Assembly (NCBI GenBank): GCA_028723525.1
Contig: JAQYET010000076.1
Coordinates: 94,134 to 158,133, forward strand
DNA from: Prevotellaceae bacterium
Lineage (GTDB): Bacteria > Bacteroidota > Bacteroidia > Bacteroidales > Bacteroidaceae
Length of the DNA: 64,000 nt
Direction of reading: 5' to 3'
The notes beneath the pieces are model-generated. The model was not told the DNA's origin. It saw only the letters and a program-made list of their open reading frames with translations, and searched no databases. Position 1 is the stretch's first letter. Every line of letters starts with the position of its first letter. The position numbers and the translations under genes are program-made. Of the stretch, positions 17,070 to 25,967 are shown one piece after another.

Positions 17070-18095
17070 ATGAAGGATATTAGTGACTATAGTCTGTTCG
17101 GGCACAACACATTCGGAATAGATGTGCGTTGCAGCCGTTTCTTGGAGTTCGGAACGGTGGAGGAGGCGCAGGCTGTGGCTCGCGAACTGTCGAGCAAACC
17201 TCTCCCGTTCCTTATCATCGGGGGCGGAAGCAACCTTCTGTTGACGCAGGATTTCGCAGGAACGGTGGTGCACTCTGCAATAAAAGGTATATCGCACGAG
17301 GGCAACGGAATACTGCGCTGCGGCTCGGGGGAGCATTGGGATGACGTGGTGGCATACTGCGTGGAGAACAATCTGTATGGTGCCGAAAACCTGTCGCTGA
17401 TACCGGGAGACGTGGGCGCGAGTGCCGTTCAGAACATCGGAGCGTACGGAGTGGAGGCAAAGGACTTGATTGAAAGCATCGAAGCGGTGGAGATAGCAAC
17501 GGCAAAGGTGGTGACAATAGATGCCGGTGAATGCAGATATGCTTACCGCATGAGTCGTTTCAAGGAAGAATGGAAAGACCGTTACCTTATCACTGCCGTT
17601 ACATACAGGTTGGAGGCGGGGCGGTTTGAGGCTAAGACAGAATATGGTAACATCAACAGCGAACTGCAACGGCAGGGCATAACCAATCCCACTGCGGGAC
17701 AGTTGCGGCAGACGGTGATAGACATACGCCGGCAGAAGCTGCCCGATCCGGAGGTGGAAGGCAATGCCGGAAGTTTCTTTATGAACCCAGTGGTTGACAG
17801 AAAGAAATTCGATGCCCTCGCTTCGCAATATCCGGGAATGCCACATTACACGCTGCCGGACGGCAGAGAGAAGATACCTGCGGGCTGGCTGATTGACCGC
17901 TGCGGTTGGAAAGGGCGTTCGCTCGGTAAGGCAGGAGTGCATGACAAGCAGGCATTGGTGCTGGTAAACCGTGGAGGAGCAACAGGAAGCGAGATTGTGG
18001 CACTAAGTGACGCCATAAGAAAAGACGTGGCAGAGAAGTTCGGAATAGAGATTTTCCCGGAGGTAAACATTCTGCCAACGCCCAAAAAGGATTAA
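17070..18095 (+). CDS. murB: UDP-N-acetylenolpyruvoylglucosamine reductase (MurB, type I)
   Basis: FAD enzyme that reduces UDP-GlcNAc-enolpyruvate to UDP-MurNAc in peptidoglycan synthesis. FAD-binding motifs LIIGGGSNLLL and IPGDVGASAVQNIGAYGVE, the RYRDSxF-like YAYRMSRFKE, KLPDPEVEGNAGSFFMNP with the catalytic Ser, and the C-terminal EVNILP are all present. The Lys that follows SFF in E. coli is Met here. I choose the ATG at 17070 (341 residues, equal to E. coli MurB) over an upstream start at 17037 inside the DUF4348 gene. Confidence 0.96.
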   Translation: MKDISDYSLFGHNTFGIDVRCSRFLEFGTVEEAQAVARELSSKPLPFLIIGGGSNLLLTQDFAGTVVHSAIKGISHEGNGILRCGSGEHWDDVVAYCVENNLYGAENLSLIPGDVGASAVQNIGAYGVEAKDLIESIEAVEIATAKVVTIDAGECRYAYRMSRFKEEWKDRYLITAVTYRLEAGRFEAKTEYGNINSELQRQGITNPTAGQLRQTVIDIRRQKLPDPEVEGNAGSFFMNPVVDRKKFDALASQYPGMPHYTLPDGREKIPAGWLIDRCGWKGRSLGKAGVHDKQALVLVNRGGATGSEIVALSDAIRKDVAEKFGIEIFPEVNILPTPKKD

Positions 18096-18148
18096 AGACA
18101 TTGGCTGTGTGATAAGTGAAAGATGAGGCGGAAAGGTAAGAACAGGCT

Positions 18149-18922
18149 ATGAAGATAATTTTTCTCGGCACGGGGACATCTGTGGGAGTGCCTACGATAG
18201 GTTGTGATTGCAGGGTGTGTCGGAGTACAGACCCACACGACAAGCGGCTGCGTTGCTCGGCGTTGGTGGAGACCGGCGACACGAGAATACTCATAGACCC
18301 GGGTCCCGACTTCCGTCAGCAGATGCTCTCGCAGCCTTTCCGCAAGATAGATGCCGTGCTGCTGACGCATATTCACTACGACCATGCCGGCGGAATAGAC
18401 GACTTGCGCCCCTTCTGCAAGTTCGGTGAGGTGAACGTGTATGCCGATAACGTCACGGCAGATGCGCTCATGAATACCATTCCATACTGCTTTGCCGAGA
18501 ACCGTTATCCCGGAGTGCCTAACATAAACCTCATCCGCATCAACCGGCACGAGGCAATCAGGGTGAACGACATCAGCGTGATGCCGTTTGAGGTGATGCA
18601 CGGCAGCATGCCGATAACGGCTTACCGTATCGGTAAACTGGCGTATATTACCGACATGAAATCAATAAAAACAGAGGAGATTGCCATGCTTGACGGTGTA
18701 GATACGCTCGTTGTCAATGCCTTGAGATATGCCCCCGACCACTATGCTCACCAGAGTGTGGATGACGCTGTGGCGTTTTCGCGCAGGGTGGGGGCGCGCA
18801 AAACCTATCTTATACACAGTTGCCACGACATCGGACTGCATGCCGAGGTGAACGAAAAACTCCCGCCCGGAGTGCAACTTGCATTCGATGGGCAGGAGGT
18901 AGAAGTTGATTGTCAGGAGTGA
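18149..18922 (+). CDS. MBL-fold metallo-hydrolase (PhnP-like)
   Basis: A 257-residue metallo-beta-lactamase-fold hydrolase. LGTGTSVGVPTIGC opens the fold, THIHYDHAGG is the di-metal motif, and a late HSCHDIG and MHGSMPITAYR complete the metal site. The N-terminal CDCRVC cysteines are typical of the PhnP-like/phosphoribosyl cyclic phosphodiesterase group, but the substrate here is unknown. It begins 53 bp after murB. Its end nearly touches the convergent gene at 18924. Confidence 0.85.
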   Translation: MKIIFLGTGTSVGVPTIGCDCRVCRSTDPHDKRLRCSALVETGDTRILIDPGPDFRQQMLSQPFRKIDAVLLTHIHYDHAGGIDDLRPFCKFGEVNVYADNVTADALMNTIPYCFAENRYPGVPNINLIRINRHEAIRVNDISVMPFEVMHGSMPITAYRIGKLAYITDMKSIKTEEIAMLDGVDTLVVNALRYAPDHYAHQSVDDAVAFSRRVGARKTYLIHSCHDIGLHAEVNEKLPPGVQLAFDGQEVEVDCQE

Positions 18923-18923
18923 C

Positions 18924-19217
18924 TTACTTGTTTTTCTTGACGAACTTATTCATCACGCCGTTGTATTTGCGATAGAGTTTCCAGCCGAGCATAGCTCCAT
19001 CGAAAATCCCTGCACCTGTATTCAGCACGTCAGCCATTTTCAATCCCTTGGTGGAATGTTCGCGCTTGGTGGTGAGGTCGTTCCACAACGTTCCCATTTT
19101 GCTGCGGTCAGCCCTAATCCCCGTAAGCAACTGCTGCTTCCTTGCGGATATGTCCTTCAGCGTCTTATACTGTGAGGGCATTGGCGGAATTGTTGTCATG
19201 GTGTTGTTCTTTTCCAT
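18924..19217 (-). CDS. Hypothetical protein of the YtxH/holin-X trio
   Basis: A 97-residue basic protein that I do not recognise. It is mostly helical, with a short hydrophobic middle (NTGAGIFDGAMLGWKLYRKY) and a Lys-rich end. Met7 is an alternative start. It is the last of three small genes (gaps of 15 and 6 bp) whose order resembles enterobacterial yqjD-yqjE-yqjK, where the third gene is also small and poorly conserved. The analogy is an inference. Confidence 0.7.
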   Translation of the reverse strand: MEKNNTMTTIPPMPSQYKTLKDISARKQQLLTGIRADRSKMGTLWNDLTTKREHSTKGLKMADVLNTGAGIFDGAMLGWKLYRKYNGVMNKFVKKNK

Positions 19218-19232
19218 AGCGTTCGGGCGTTT

Positions 19233-19601
19233 TTAAATATCCTTGTTCGTTTCGTTGTCAAAGAGCAACCCGGCGAGGAACTTCACCAACGGGCGTTCGA
19301 TGACCGGCTTGCGTAACAAGTATAGTAGTATGAGCACCGTCAGGTAGAAAGCTGCCACGACGCAGAACGCCAATGGGTAGCCGATAGCCGTTGATAGTGC
19401 GAATGCTGCAGCGAAAGAGAGATAGATAAGCATGAGCAGCATCACGAGAGATGTCACAGCCCCGATTACGAGTACCGTTATCAGGCGCACCGTTTTGTCG
19501 ATTACGTCTAACTTCACATACTCGGTCTGCAACCCTACATAGTGCTTCAGCACTTCCACGAGTTGCCCTATCGTTTCAATGTTTCTGTCGCTTGAGAACA
19601 T
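19233..19601 (-). CDS. Holin-X/YqjE-like (PF07332-type) membrane protein
   Basis: A 122-residue protein with two long hydrophobic helices (about 40-70 and 75-98) after an amphipathic N-terminus that contains LVEVLKHYVGLQTEYVKLD. This layout matches the phage-holin-X/YqjE family, often stress-induced inner-membrane proteins. It starts 6 bp downstream of the YtxH gene. Confidence 0.75.
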   Translation of the reverse strand: MFSSDRNIETIGQLVEVLKHYVGLQTEYVKLDVIDKTVRLITVLVIGAVTSLVMLLMLIYLSFAAAFALSTAIGYPLAFCVVAAFYLTVLILLYLLRKPVIERPLVKFLAGLLFDNETNKDI

Positions 19602-19607
19602 AGATTA

Positions 19608-19823
19608 TCAATCCTCTGATGCTCCGGCAAGTTCGAGGTCGTCTGCAAACTCCTCTATCTCCTTGCGGGTCAGTTTCAGTTTGTGCTTCTCACAGAAGTC
19701 TTCGATGGTGCCACTGATTTTCTTACGTGTGTCTGTTCCCTTCTCGGGAGCCAAGAGCAGACCTATTGCTGCTCCGGCGATTGCGCCTCCGAGGAATGCG
19801 CTGATGTATCCAACTGTTTTCAT
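19608..19823 (-). CDS. YtxH domain protein
   Basis: A 71-residue protein with an N-terminal Gly/Ala-rich membrane helix (GGAIAGAAIGLLLAPEKG, the YtxH signature) and a charged helical tail. First gene of a three-gene unit. A consensus promoter at 19870-19901 precedes it. Members are usually general-stress or envelope proteins; the exact role is unknown. Confidence 0.85.
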   Translation of the reverse strand: MKTVGYISAFLGGAIAGAAIGLLLAPEKGTDTRKKISGTIEDFCEKHKLKLTRKEIEEFADDLELAGASED

Positions 19824-19869
19824 CTTTCTATTCTTTATTTGGGTTAAACATTTGTTCCTTACTGATTTG

Positions 19870-19901
19870 CAAATATATCAAATCTTTCTTTAACTACCAA
19901 A
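19870..19901 (-). promoter_or_regulatory. Promoter of the YtxH operon
   Basis: On the minus strand, TTTG (19901-19898), 20 bp, then TATATTTG (19877-19870). Confidence 0.7.
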
Positions 19902-20051
19902 GAAACTATGTTCTTTTTCTCAAAAAAGGTCGGTATTTGTTGCATTTAACAAACTTTATGCGCGCATTCTTGTAAAGTTTGCTTGTTTTTATGTAATTTC
20001 GCAGCAGTTTAATATTAACAGAATAGTAACATTTCAAATTATAAACAGCAA

Positions 20052-20570
20052 ATGAAGATTATGAAGAAGTACATGTTAGTTTCCGCAGGACTGGTTTTGG
20101 CATTGGCGTTCACGAGTTGTAATAAGACCTCTGAAAGTGCTTATCGCAAGATGTATGATGCAGCCAAGTCAAACGGAGGCACCGATATCGGCGCGCTGAC
20201 GGGTGAAAATGCCGGCGAGGAGACTGTGGTCGTGGCTCCCGTTACGGAACGCCCAATCACAGAAATCACCGTTACCGACAACTATGACAATGTTTCGGTG
20301 CGTCAGGAAAACGTGCGCGTGGTGAACGGCAACGGTCTGCGCAATTTCAGTGTAGTGGTGGGCTCGTTCAGCGTTGATGCCAACGCTTACGGTCTGCAGC
20401 AGAAACTCAAGGACGCAGGTTACGACGCACAGGTGGCTTATAGCGATGCACGCCGGATGTATCGCGTAATTGTCGCAACGTTCGACAACAAGGCAGACGC
20501 AGCGCGTAGCCGCAACGAATTCCGCTCGCAGTACCCCGATGCGTGGTTGCTCTCGCCGGAGATAAAATAA
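20052..20570 (+). CDS. SPOR-domain lipoprotein
   Basis: A 172-residue lipoprotein: signal peptide with lipobox FTSC (Cys23), a low-complexity linker, and a C-terminal SPOR domain (about 95-170; FSVVVGSFSVDANAYGLQQK, YRVIVATFDNKADAARSR). SPOR domains bind denuded glycan strands at division sites, so a septal role is likely. An ATG at 20061 is an equally good start. It lies 16 bp before ruvX and probably leads a SPOR-ruvX-def-TPR operon. Confidence 0.85.
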   Translation: MKIMKKYMLVSAGLVLALAFTSCNKTSESAYRKMYDAAKSNGGTDIGALTGENAGEETVVVAPVTERPITEITVTDNYDNVSVRQENVRVVNGNGLRNFSVVVGSFSVDANAYGLQQKLKDAGYDAQVAYSDARRMYRVIVATFDNKADAARSRNEFRSQYPDAWLLSPEIK

Positions 20571-20586
20571 TAGGGGTGCAAAAGGC

Positions 20587-21018
20587 GTGGCGAGGATTAT
20601 TTCTATCGACTACGGCAAGCGACGTACAGGTATAGCAGTCACCGACCCATTGCAGATTATTGCCAATGGGTTGGCGACTGTTTCTACGTCACAACTGTAT
20701 GCCTTCCTTGTGGATTACATTGCCAAGGAGCAGGTGGAACGCATAGTTATAGGCAAACCGATGCAGCCGAACGGCAAACCGAGCGAGAACCTTGTGCGCG
20801 TACAGCAGTTTGTGGCACGGTGGAAGAAGGAGCAGCCCGGGGTGCCCATAGAGTATGTTGACGAGCGTTTCACCTCCGTACTCGCTCACAAAGCAATGAT
20901 AGATGGCGGATTGCACAAGAAAGCAAGGCAGGACAAGGCTCTCGTTGACGAGATTTCGGCAACCATAATACTCCAAAGTTACATGGAGGGGAGAAGGATT
21001 TCCAAATCATTAGTTTGA
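20587..21018 (+). CDS. ruvX: Putative Holliday junction resolvase / pre-16S rRNA nuclease YqgF
   Basis: A 143-residue RNase H-fold nuclease, implicated in 16S rRNA 5' maturation and proposed as a Holliday-junction resolvase. DYGKRRTGIA (8-17) holds the first catalytic Asp; IVIGKPMQPNG and VDERFTS hold the others, followed by the conserved DEISATIILQSYM end. It begins with GTG at 20587; no ATG lies before the catalytic Asp. Confidence 0.93.
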   Translation: MARIISIDYGKRRTGIAVTDPLQIIANGLATVSTSQLYAFLVDYIAKEQVERIVIGKPMQPNGKPSENLVRVQQFVARWKKEQPGVPIEYVDERFTSVLAHKAMIDGGLHKKARQDKALVDEISATIILQSYMEGRRISKSLV

Positions 21019-21037
21019 AAAATAAAATTATAATATC

Positions 21038-21598
21038 GTGATATTACCTATATATATATATGGACAACCGGTGCTGAGAAAGGTGAGCGAGGACATACCA
21101 AAGGACTTCCCGGAACTGCACGAACTGATAGAGAACATGTTCGACACGCTCGCTGCGAGCGAGGGAATAGGGCTCGCGGCACCACAGATAGGACGCGACA
21201 TACGGGTGGTGGTGATAGACCTTGACCTGATTTCTGACGACCTGCCCGAATATAAGGGTTTCAGAAAGGCTTTCATCAATCCGCACATCTTGGAATATGA
21301 TGAAAGCAAGACCGAGACAATGGAGGAAGGATGTCTCTCTTTGCCGGGAATACATGAGAAGGTGACACGCCCGACAAGGATACGTGTGCGTTGGGAAGAC
21401 GAAGAACGCAACGAATACGACGAATGGATAGACGGCTATCTTGCGCGGGTAATGCAGCATGAGTTTGATCATCTCGACGGAAAGGTGTTTGTTGACCGCA
21501 TAACTCCGCTTCGCAAAACCCTCATAAAAAACAAGCTGAAGGCGATGTCGCAGGGCAAATACCGTTGCGGATACCGCACGAAACCTGTCAGGAAATAA
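21038..21598 (+). CDS. def: Peptide deformylase
   Basis: Removes the N-formyl group from new proteins. The three metal and active-site motifs are present: GIGLAAPQ (43-50), EGCLS (97-101, Cys ligand) and HEFDH (141-145, two His ligands and the catalytic Glu). Start is GTG at 21038, directly before the conserved hydrophobic strand; 186 residues. The TPR gene follows after 6 bp. Confidence 0.96.
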   Translation: MILPIYIYGQPVLRKVSEDIPKDFPELHELIENMFDTLAASEGIGLAAPQIGRDIRVVVIDLDLISDDLPEYKGFRKAFINPHILEYDESKTETMEEGCLSLPGIHEKVTRPTRIRVRWEDEERNEYDEWIDGYLARVMQHEFDHLDGKVFVDRITPLRKTLIKNKLKAMSQGKYRCGYRTKPVRK

Positions 21599-21604
21599 TA
21601 CGCC

Positions 21605-23569
21605 ATGCGCAGAATAATCCTCTGCTTGTCGATGTTTGTGCCGTTGATAGTCATGGCACAATTCAACGTTGACAGACTGATAATGATAGGGCGAAGCGCG
21701 CTCTATTATGAGGATTATGTGCTTTCGATACAGTATTTCAACCAAGCCGTCAACGCGAAGCCGTTCCTTTATGAGCCGTGGTTCTATCGCGGAGTGGCAA
21801 AGTTCTATCTTGACGACTATGTGGGAGCAGAAAGCGACTGCACGGAGGCGATAAAACGCAATCCATATATTACCGGAATGTATGAACTGAGGGGGCTTTG
21901 TCGCATCCGTCAGAAAAAATTCGATGATGCCATAGCCGACTATGACATGTCGATAAAGTATGACCCCACGAACCGCGGACTGTGGTATAACCGCGTTCTA
22001 TGCAAGATAGAGAACAAGGATTTCGACCGCGCCAATGCCGACCTTGACTCCATGATGGCGAGGTGGAGCGACTATTCTAAAGTGTATTCGCTGAAAGCAG
22101 AGGTGTGCCTGATGCAGAAAGACACCATTTGCGGCACGCAATATCTTGACAAGAGCCTTGAGATAGACCCTTACGACGGTGAGACTTGGACTGTAAGGGC
22201 AATGATAAGTTTGTCGAGAAAACAATGGCGTGATGCCGACGAGCAGTTAGGTAAAGCCATTCACCTGAAGCCGAATGTGGCAGGCTACTACGTCAACCGT
22301 GCCCTCGCACGATATAACATAAACAATCTGCGAGGGGCTATGGAAGATTATGACAAGGCAATAGAGATAGACCCTAACAACTTCATGGCGCACTATAACC
22401 GCGGACAGTTGCGCGTTCAGGTGGGAGACTACAACCGGGCAATAACCGATTTCGACTTCATCATACAACACGAGCCGCAGAATTTCATGGCGATATTCAA
22501 CCGTGCCCTGCTGCTTGACCGCACCGGAGACCTGCGCGGGGCGATACGTGACTATACTTCGGTAATCAATCAGTTCCCGAATTTCTGGACCGGGCTGCAC
22601 TATCGGGCGCAGTGTTATCGCCGACTCGGCATGACGGCACGCGCCGAACAGGATGAGTTCCGCATTTTTCAGGCACAAAACAACAAGCACTTCGGTATTC
22701 AGAAACGTTGGAGCAAGGAAAAAACTCTTGAGGTCAGGAAGCGAAGTGAGATTGACATGGACAAGTATAACCAAATGGTGGTTGCCGATGAGCCGATTGT
22801 TGAGCATGAATATAACAGCGAATACCGTGGCAAAGTGCAGAACCGGAAGGCCGGGGAGGAACTTATGCCGATGTTCTCGCTCGCTTTCGGACAGGCGGCA
22901 AACGGCGTAAGGAAATACACTGCGTTTGATATTGAACTTGAGAAAATCAACTCTCTGAAGAACGTTGACGAGAACCTATACCTTGTGTGCAACCGAAATC
23001 CGCTCTCCGAAGAAGAGAGCAACCGATACTTTGCCCTTATCGACAAACTCAGTGCAGATATTGCCGCTGCCAAGAGTATCGATGCAGCACGACCGCTACT
23101 CATGAAGCGAGCTGCAGCATACATTCAGATGCAAAACCTTGACGACGCTATAAACGACCTTTCTGCTTATCTCTCAAGCGACAGTACATCGGCAATGGCG
23201 TTCTGCCAGCGTGCCGTTTGCCAGTCGCTGATGAACGATTTCAACGCTTCGCATGGCATCGATGTTCGGATAAAGGCAGCACGTACGCTCGAAGACTTCA
23301 ATCTGGCCGTAAACCTGAACCCTGCCAGTGCGTTCATATTATATGACCGCGCGAACTTCCATGCGATGAAGAAGGACTACGCACGAGCCATAGACGATTA
23401 CACCGAAGCACTGCGCATAGACCCCAACCTTGCCGAAGCGTACTACAACCGCGGGTTGACGCGCCTTACAACAGGCAACCGCGAGGAAGGAATAGCCGAC
23501 TTGAGTAAGGCGGGAGAACTCGGACTGTTTGATGCTTACAGTATCATCCGTAAGTTCAGGGAAAAATAA
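21605..23569 (+). CDS. Exported TPR-repeat protein
   Basis: A 654-residue protein with a signal peptide (1-18) and at least nine tetratricopeptide repeats of the type AIxDYxxAIxIDPN in two blocks (about 25-350 and 500-640). A less regular segment lies between them (about 350-500). TPRs mediate protein contacts. The position ruvX-def-TPR-thrS is a recurrent Bacteroidetes arrangement, but the partner is unknown. Periplasmic location is inferred from the signal peptide. Confidence 0.85.
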   Translation: MRRIILCLSMFVPLIVMAQFNVDRLIMIGRSALYYEDYVLSIQYFNQAVNAKPFLYEPWFYRGVAKFYLDDYVGAESDCTEAIKRNPYITGMYELRGLCRIRQKKFDDAIADYDMSIKYDPTNRGLWYNRVLCKIENKDFDRANADLDSMMARWSDYSKVYSLKAEVCLMQKDTICGTQYLDKSLEIDPYDGETWTVRAMISLSRKQWRDADEQLGKAIHLKPNVAGYYVNRALARYNINNLRGAMEDYDKAIEIDPNNFMAHYNRGQLRVQVGDYNRAITDFDFIIQHEPQNFMAIFNRALLLDRTGDLRGAIRDYTSVINQFPNFWTGLHYRAQCYRRLGMTARAEQDEFRIFQAQNNKHFGIQKRWSKEKTLEVRKRSEIDMDKYNQMVVADEPIVEHEYNSEYRGKVQNRKAGEELMPMFSLAFGQAANGVRKYTAFDIELEKINSLKNVDENLYLVCNRNPLSEEESNRYFALIDKLSADIAAAKSIDAARPLLMKRAAAYIQMQNLDDAINDLSAYLSSDSTSAMAFCQRAVCQSLMNDFNASHGIDVRIKAARTLEDFNLAVNLNPASAFILYDRANFHAMKKDYARAIDDYTEALRIDPNLAEAYYNRGLTRLTTGNREEGIADLSKAGELGLFDAYSIIRKFREK

Positions 23570-23652
23570 CACTGTGAACGGATATAAAAAAACGATTGGG
23601 GGATACGCCTGAGTTTACCACAGAAAAGGATAAGAAAAAAGAACAGATTGAT

Positions 23653-23859
23653 TTTGTATTTCACTCGATTTGCACTAACTCTACGTACTTGTGTCCGTGA
23701 AGTCAGGCTGCATCTCGGAAATAAAAAAGAATGAATTCTTTTTGTATTTCACTCGATTTGCACTAACTCTACGTACTTGTGTCCGTGAAGTCAGGCTGCA
23801 TCTCGGAAATAAAAAAGAATGAATTCTTTTTGTATTTCACTCGATTTGCACTAACTTTG
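23653..23859 (+). repeat. Family B repeat, 2.2 tandem copies of 88 bp with promoter, upstream of thrS
   Basis: The shared core TGCACTAACT occurs at 23671, 23759 and 23847 (period 88). The two upstream sites read TAACTCTACGTACTTG; only the last, next to thrS, reads TAACTTTG (23852-23859) and is paired with TTTG at 23829-23832 over 19 bp, forming a consensus promoter. The predicted leader is about 26 nt. The repeats fill most of the 319-bp gap between the TPR gene and thrS. Confidence 0.93.
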
Positions 23860-23888
23860 CAAACGACAAACAAACATATATTGTAGAT

Positions 23889-25856
23889 ATGATAAAAATT
23901 ACTTTCCCGGATGGCTCGGTTCGCGAGTATGAGAGCGGAGTTACCGGACTTCAGATTGCCGAAAGCATTTCGCCGGCTTTGGCTCGCAGCGTTGTAAGTT
24001 GCGGAGTGAACGGCGAAACAGTGGAATTGAACCGACCGATAGAACATGATGCGGAGATTTCCCTTTACAAGTTTGAAGATGAAGAAGGCAAGCACACCTT
24101 CTGGCATACGAGTGCTCATCTTCTTGCAGAAGCATTGCAGGAACTCTATCCCGGCATACAGTTTGGTTTCGGTCCTGCCATAGAGAACGGTTTCTTCTAT
24201 GATGTAATGACTCCCGAGGGGGTATCCATTTCGGAGAACGACTTCCCGAAAATAGAGGCAAAGATGCAGGAACTGGCTCGCAAGGACGAGGCTGTGGTGC
24301 GCCGTGATGTCTCAAAGGCAGACGCCTTGAAGGAGTTTAAGGCAGACGGACAGGAGTATAAATGCGAGCACATCGACCTTGACCTTGAGGACGGAACTAT
24401 TTCAACATACACCCAAGGGACGTTTACCGACCTCTGCCGCGGTCCTCACCTCACATCGACAGGGGCTATCAAGGCTATCAAGATAACAAGTGTTGCCGGA
24501 GCATTCTGGCGCGGCGATGCAAAGCGTGAGCAGATGACGCGTATCTACGGAATAACATTCCCTAAGAAAAAGATGCTCGACGAATATCTCGTAATGCTCG
24601 AAGAGGCAAAGAAACGCGACCACCGCAAGATTGGAAAGGAGATGGAACTCTTCATGTTCTCCGACCGCGTGGGTAAGGGTTTACCAATATGGTTGCCTAA
24701 GGGAACCGACCTCCGTCTGCGCCTTCAGGACATGTTGCGCAAGATACAGAAGAATTACGGCTATCAGGAGATAATGACCCCGCATATCGGTTCTAAGAAC
24801 CTGTACATCACGAGTGGTCACTACGCGCACTACGGCAAGGATTCGTTCCAACCGATACTTACACCCGAGGACGATGAAGAATATATGCTGAAACCTATGA
24901 ACTGCCCTCATCACTGTGAGGTGTTCGCATGGAAGCCGCGTTCTTACAAAGACCTGCCGCTGCGTATAGCAGAGTTCGGAACGGTGTATAGATATGAAAA
25001 GAGCGGCGAACTGCACGGATTGACGCGCGTTCGCTCGTTTACACAGGACGATGCCCACATCTTCTGCCGCCCCGACCAGATAAAGACGGAGTTCATGCGA
25101 GTAATGGACATCATCAAGACGGTGTTCTCTACGTTCAACTTCGAGAACTATGAGGCGCAGATTTCGCTCCGCGATCCGAAGGATACGGAGAAATATATAG
25201 GCTCTGATGAGGTTTGGGAAGAGGCAGAGCAGGCTATCATCGACGCTTGTAAGGAGAAAGGACTGAACGCAAAGATTGAGTATGGAGAGGCGGCTTTCTA
25301 TGGTCCGAAACTTGACTTCATGGTGAAAGATGCCATCGGACGTCGCTGGCAGTTGGGCACTATACAGGTGGACTACAACCTCCCGGTGCGCTTCAAACTG
25401 GAATACACCGCAGAGGACAACAGCAAGAAGACACCTGTGATGATTCACAGAGCACCATTCGGCTCGATGGAGCGTTTCACCGCGGTGCTGATAGAGCACA
25501 CGGCAGGCAAGTTCCCGCTGTGGCTGACACCCGAGCAGGTGGCTATCCTGCCCATTTCGGAGAAGTTCGTAGATTATGCTAACAGCGTAAAACGTTATTT
25601 CGAAAGCGTAGGTGTGCGTTCTACGGTGGACGAACGCAACGAGAAAATCGGTCGCAAGATACGCGATAACGAACTGAAGCGTATTCCGTACATGCTCATC
25701 GTGGGCGAGAAAGAGGAGGCTGAAGGACTTGTAAGCGTGCGTAAGCAGGGACAGGGCGACCAAGGTCAACTGAAGATGGAGGACTTCGCTGCACAGATAA
25801 ATGCTGAAGTGGCAGAGATGTTAAAGGCTACAAACGTTGGTCCTGATGACAAATGA
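23889..25856 (+). CDS. thrS: Threonyl-tRNA synthetase
   Basis: Charges tRNA-Thr. Domains in order: TGS (1-62), the editing domain with HxxxH (H73, H77), the class II catalytic core ([10 protein letters not shown] with the zinc Cys; [29 protein letters not shown]) and the anticodon-binding domain (last 110 residues). The 655-residue length is typical. A hairpin directly follows. In several Bacteroidetes genomes thrS is followed by infC-rpmI-rplT; here it is followed by an acyl-CoA synthetase gene. Confidence 0.97.
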   Translation: MIKITFPDGSVREYESGVTGLQIAESISPALARSVVSCGVNGETVELNRPIEHDAEISLYKFEDEEGKHTFWHTSAHLLAEALQELYPGIQFGFGPAIENGFFYDVMTPEGVSISENDFPKIEAKMQELARKDEAVVRRDVSKADALKEFKADGQEYKCEHIDLDLEDGTISTYTQGTFTDLCRGPHLTSTGAIKAIKITSVAGAFWRGDAKREQMTRIYGITFPKKKMLDEYLVMLEEAKKRDHRKIGKEMELFMFSDRVGKGLPIWLPKGTDLRLRLQDMLRKIQKNYGYQEIMTPHIGSKNLYITSGHYAHYGKDSFQPILTPEDDEEYMLKPMNCPHHCEVFAWKPRSYKDLPLRIAEFGTVYRYEKSGELHGLTRVRSFTQDDAHIFCRPDQIKTEFMRVMDIIKTVFSTFNFENYEAQISLRDPKDTEKYIGSDEVWEEAEQAIIDACKEKGLNAKIEYGEAAFYGPKLDFMVKDAIGRRWQLGTIQVDYNLPVRFKLEYTAEDNSKKTPVMIHRAPFGSMERFTAVLIEHTAGKFPLWLTPEQVAILPISEKFVDYANSVKRYFESVGVRSTVDERNEKIGRKIRDNELKRIPYMLIVGEKEEAEGLVSVRKQGQGDQGQLKMEDFAAQINAEVAEMLKATNVGPDDK

Positions 25857-25860
25857 GATT

Positions 25861-25899
25861 AGGCAATGGTGATTTTACCTGAAATTACCATTGCCTTTC
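25861..25899 (+). terminator. Hairpin after thrS
   Basis: A 10-bp stem AGGCAATGGT/ACCATTGCCT (25861-25870 with 25887-25896) begins 4 bp after the stop. The trailing T-tract is short, so it may be partial. Confidence 0.65.
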
Positions 25900-25967
25900 C
25901 AGAACTCATACGAGACGTATGGCATGGAAATGTGGAATAAACAAACTTATATGAAAAATACAATTTT

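Noticed and set aside
23570-23888. T-box or other tRNA-sensing leader of thrS
   Set aside because: The predicted transcript starts about 26 nt before the ATG, too short for a T-box, and no T-box consensus is present.
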